From contig JAFYQY010000034.1 of the NCBI GenBank assembly GCA_017559685.1, positions 1-8,366 of the forward strand: a DNA stretch of 8,366 bases. The letters are read 5' to 3'. This document shows positions 7,005 to 8,366 of the stretch, piece after piece. Both the position numbers and the translations under genes were made by a program. The notes under the pieces were generated by a model, which had not been told where the DNA came from, did no database searches, and saw nothing but the letters and a program-made list of their open reading frames with translations. The DNA comes from Alistipes sp. (GTDB lineage Bacteria > Bacteroidota > Bacteroidia > Bacteroidales > Rikenellaceae). Numbering within the stretch: the first letter of the stretch is position 1; each line of letters begins with the position of its first letter.

Positions 7005-7012
7005 TATCTTTG
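7005..7012 (+). promoter_or_regulatory. Promoter (-7 element) for the membrane protein gene
   Basis: TATCTTTG matches TAnnTTTG exactly and ends only 4 bases before the ATG at 7017. With the usual spacing of this promoter class, transcription would begin at or within a few bases of that ATG, implying a leaderless mRNA. The -33 position is taken by TTTTTTATC (6975-6983), 21 bases upstream. Confidence 0.6.
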
Positions 7013-7016
7013 TACT

Positions 7017-7970
7017 ATGCAATTGAATGTGATAACACGAAAATCGGCCATTATGGCTATACTCCTGCTGATGGTGATGCTTCTCGCTACGGCAGTTCGC
7101 TATACGCTTGCACCATTTGGTGTGGAGTTGGCGAATGGTGTGACCAACGAAGGCGTGTTGTCGCTGACTCTTGCTATGCTGATACTTCTATATAGCGGTA
7201 TCATCGAGGGTAAAATGTTGGCTCGTGCAGGTTTGAATGGATCGTACTGCACCCTCCCAATGCCAATATATGGAGTTTTGGCGTGCGGCGTGTTTGTTGC
7301 GCCTGATTTGTTGGCAACCGCTACCGCCTCGCTCTGCTTCGCTATGGCTCTGCATCTACTTCTGCGCTCGCTGCATAATGCCGACGAGAAGGACTCAGTC
7401 TTTTTTGCCTCGATTTTGCTTGGAGCGACGGTGTTGCTCTATCCGCCTTGCGCAGTTTTGGTGGCAGTTCTCCCGATTGCTATATTTACACTTGCACTCT
7501 CGTTGCGCCAATCTTTGATTATGGTGGTGGGTTACCTCCTGCCAATCTTGGTCGCTTCGTATATCTCGTGGTATGGTGGTGAGGAGTTCTTCCATTTTGG
7601 CGAGACACTCTTCTCATCGTTGCTCACTCCGCAAATGGCGCCGATATGTGAGGTGCCTTATGTGGCAATCGCAATGTTGGTCGCTATGGTTGCGATACTT
7701 CTTTGGGGTGCGATCTATGCAATGGTCAGCCGAAGCCAGGCATCAATTCTTACAAGAGTCCGCCGAGCTATCCACTTCTTCTTGTTTGTTTTGCTTCTCT
7801 CGCTGACAATGGCGCTCATTTCGGCTTGCGATTTGTCAGCTCTCGCCATTATTGCAGTTCCAGCAACTATCTTGCTGAGCTATGTGCTCGAGATTTTACC
7901 AAACAACCACTCGGCAATAGCATATTGGGTGTTGCTCGCCCTCTTTGCAATCCACCTCTTTGTGGCATAA
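7017..7970 (+). CDS. Polytopic inner-membrane protein of unknown function
   Basis: A 317-residue, very hydrophobic protein that I do not recognise as a named family. By eye there are about 9-11 membrane segments, near residues 11-31, 45-62, 82-97, 98-116, 128-147, 148-162, 166-185, 214-236, 251-270, 272-292 and 298-316. The soluble stretches are short: a basic N-terminus (TRKS), a loop at 118-127 (LHNADEKD), an acidic and aromatic loop at 185-210 (WYGGEEFFHFGETLF) and a basic loop at 238-250 (RSQASILTRVRR). No catalytic or transport signature is visible. The frame is open back to 6957, but that start lies upstream of the predicted promoter; the ATG at 7017 follows the -7 element directly. An internal ATG at 7053 is a less likely alternative because it would drop the basic residues before the first membrane segment. 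It is transcribed divergently from rnhB. Confidence 0.8.
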   Translation: MQLNVITRKSAIMAILLLMVMLLATAVRYTLAPFGVELANGVTNEGVLSLTLAMLILLYSGIIEGKMLARAGLNGSYCTLPMPIYGVLACGVFVAPDLLATATASLCFAMALHLLLRSLHNADEKDSVFFASILLGATVLLYPPCAVLVAVLPIAIFTLALSLRQSLIMVVGYLLPILVASYISWYGGEEFFHFGETLFSSLLTPQMAPICEVPYVAIAMLVAMVAILLWGAIYAMVSRSQASILTRVRRAIHFFLFVLLLSLTMALISACDLSALAIIAVPATILLSYVLEILPNNHSAIAYWVLLALFAIHLFVA

Positions 7971-8077
7971 TGGCCCTTTTGTAGCCTATCTAAGCCCAAA
8001 AACGGGCAATATCCCTTATATATATAAATATAGGTATAAAATAATTATTAAAAAATTTGAAAAAATGCTCGGAAAAA

Positions 8078-8108
8078 TTTGCAGATTCAGAAAAAGTCAC
8101 TACCTTTG
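8078..8108 (+). promoter_or_regulatory. Tandem promoter 1 (rightward)
   Basis: TTTG (8078-8081), a 19-base spacer, then TACCTTTG (8101-8108) match the Bacteroidetes -33/-7 consensus. Poly-A and poly-T tracts lie immediately upstream. The flanking sequence differs from promoters 2 and 3, although all three share TACCTTTGCA. Confidence 0.8.
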
Positions 8109-8174
8109 CATCCGCAATTGAGAAACAAACCAAGTGTAGCGATCTTCAAAATGGCCTCGAAAGGGGTTGAAAAT

Positions 8175-8257
8175 GGCAAAAACGAAGTTTTTTCAAATAA
8201 ATTGCAAAAAAGTTCTTCAAAAATTTGGAAGTTAGAAAAACTTGCCTTACCTTTGCA
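8175..8257 (+). repeat. Promoter-bearing direct repeat, copy 1
   Basis: The unit opens with GGCAAAAACGAAGTT, continues through A/T tracts and ends with a 39-base block (8219-8257) identical to 8328-8366. The copies are offset by 109 bases. The middle is diverged (A/T-rich in both), whereas the promoter block is perfect, which fits recent duplication or selection to keep the promoter. Confidence 0.85.
8224..8255 (+). promoter_or_regulatory. Tandem promoter 2 (rightward)
   Basis: TTTG (8224-8227), a 20-base spacer and TACCTTTG (8248-8255). It lies in the first copy of the repeat and is identical to promoter 3 over 39 bases. A and T tracts (8187-8223) precede the -33 box. Confidence 0.85.
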
Positions 8258-8285
8258 CCACTTTCGGCGATGAAAAAGTCGAAGA

Positions 8286-8366
8286 GGCAAAAACGAGGTT
8301 CTAAAAATTTTTTGAAAAAAGTTTCTAAAAAATTTGGAAGTTAGAAAAACTTGCCTTACCTTTGCA
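8286..8366 (+). repeat. Promoter-bearing direct repeat, copy 2
   Basis: The second unit opens with GGCAAAAACGAGGTT (one base different from copy 1), has a diverged A/T-rich middle, and ends with the identical 39-base promoter block at the window edge. Further copies may follow outside. Confidence 0.85.
8333..8364 (+). promoter_or_regulatory. Tandem promoter 3 (rightward, at window edge)
   Basis: TTTG (8333-8336), a 20-base spacer and TACCTTTG (8357-8364). It lies in the second repeat copy, is preceded by strong A/T tracts (8301-8335), and its transcript would start just outside the window. Confidence 0.85.

Larger units (their letters stand above)
7971..8366. other. Non-coding, AT-rich promoter region at the right edge
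   Basis: About 395 bases with no credible gene. Short open frames on both strands (for example plus 8079-8273 and minus 8087-8290) run across consensus promoters and A/T tracts and look like chance. The first 70 bases hold a weak GCCC/GGGC hairpin (7994-8007) without a T-tract and a TATATATATAAATATA stretch. The rest is three tandem rightward promoters, each preceded by A/T-rich DNA that could act as an UP element. The gene they serve lies beyond the window. Confidence 0.75.

Noticed and set aside
6957..7016. Longer start for the membrane protein (20 extra residues)
   Set aside because: This start lies upstream of the predicted -7 element and inside the opposing rnhB promoter, and the extra residues do not resemble an N-terminus worth keeping.
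7994..8007. GCCC/GGGC hairpin after the membrane protein gene as a terminator
   Set aside because: The stem is only 4 bp and no T-tract follows on either strand, so it cannot be supported as an intrinsic terminator.
8079..8290. Short open frames on both strands in the right-hand non-coding region
   Set aside because: They overlap each other and two consensus promoters, are rich in Lys/Phe/Ser from A/T tracts, and show no protein features.

Overview
The window looks like chromosomal DNA from an order Bacteroidales bacterium; family and genus cannot be fixed. The evidence is Bacteroidetes-type promoter elements (-7 TAnnTTTG, with -33 TTTG in the strongest ones), exported lipoproteins with fimbrillin-like N-termini, the MetallophosN / calcineurin-like / MetallophosC architecture typical of gut Bacteroidales, and a general lack of Shine-Dalgarno sites in front of the genes.

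Layout. From 69 to 5192, on the minus strand, lie two tandem paralogous lipoprotein metallophosphoesterases (upstream copy 2676-5192, downstream copy 69-2672) separated by 3 bases. They form an operon that ends in a perfect 16-bp hairpin at 27-62. Its promoter (-7 element at 5291-5298) sits directly against the terminator of the preceding gene. It is followed by a leader of about 90 nt holding a long hairpin, which buries a perfect Shine-Dalgarno sequence in front of a possible 8-codon ORF. From 5363 to 6943, also minus, are rnhB (ribonuclease HII) and then a secreted endonuclease/exonuclease/phosphatase (EEP) family protein 18 bases downstream. They are probably co-transcribed and end at the terminator at 5300-5333. 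On the plus strand, 7017-7970 encodes a polytopic membrane protein of unknown function, divergent from rnhB. The two divergent promoters form one nearly symmetric palindrome of about 48 bp, and the membrane protein transcript is predicted to be leaderless. The last ~395 bases carry no convincing gene. They hold three tandem consensus promoters, two of them inside an imperfect 109-bp-period repeat with a 39-bp identical core, all firing rightward out of the window. This resembles the region upstream of an rRNA/tRNA operon or another very highly expressed gene.

Working together. The three exported hydrolases (two surface or periplasmic calcineurin-like phosphoesterases and one EEP enzyme) all belong to metal-dependent phosphoester hydrolase folds. 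A role in extracytoplasmic phosphodiester or phosphomonoester breakdown is plausible, but the substrate cannot be read from the sequence. rnhB is housekeeping. The least explained pieces are the SD-sequestering leader hairpin, the fimbrillin-like N-terminal fusion on the phosphoesterases, and the dyad-symmetric divergent promoter.
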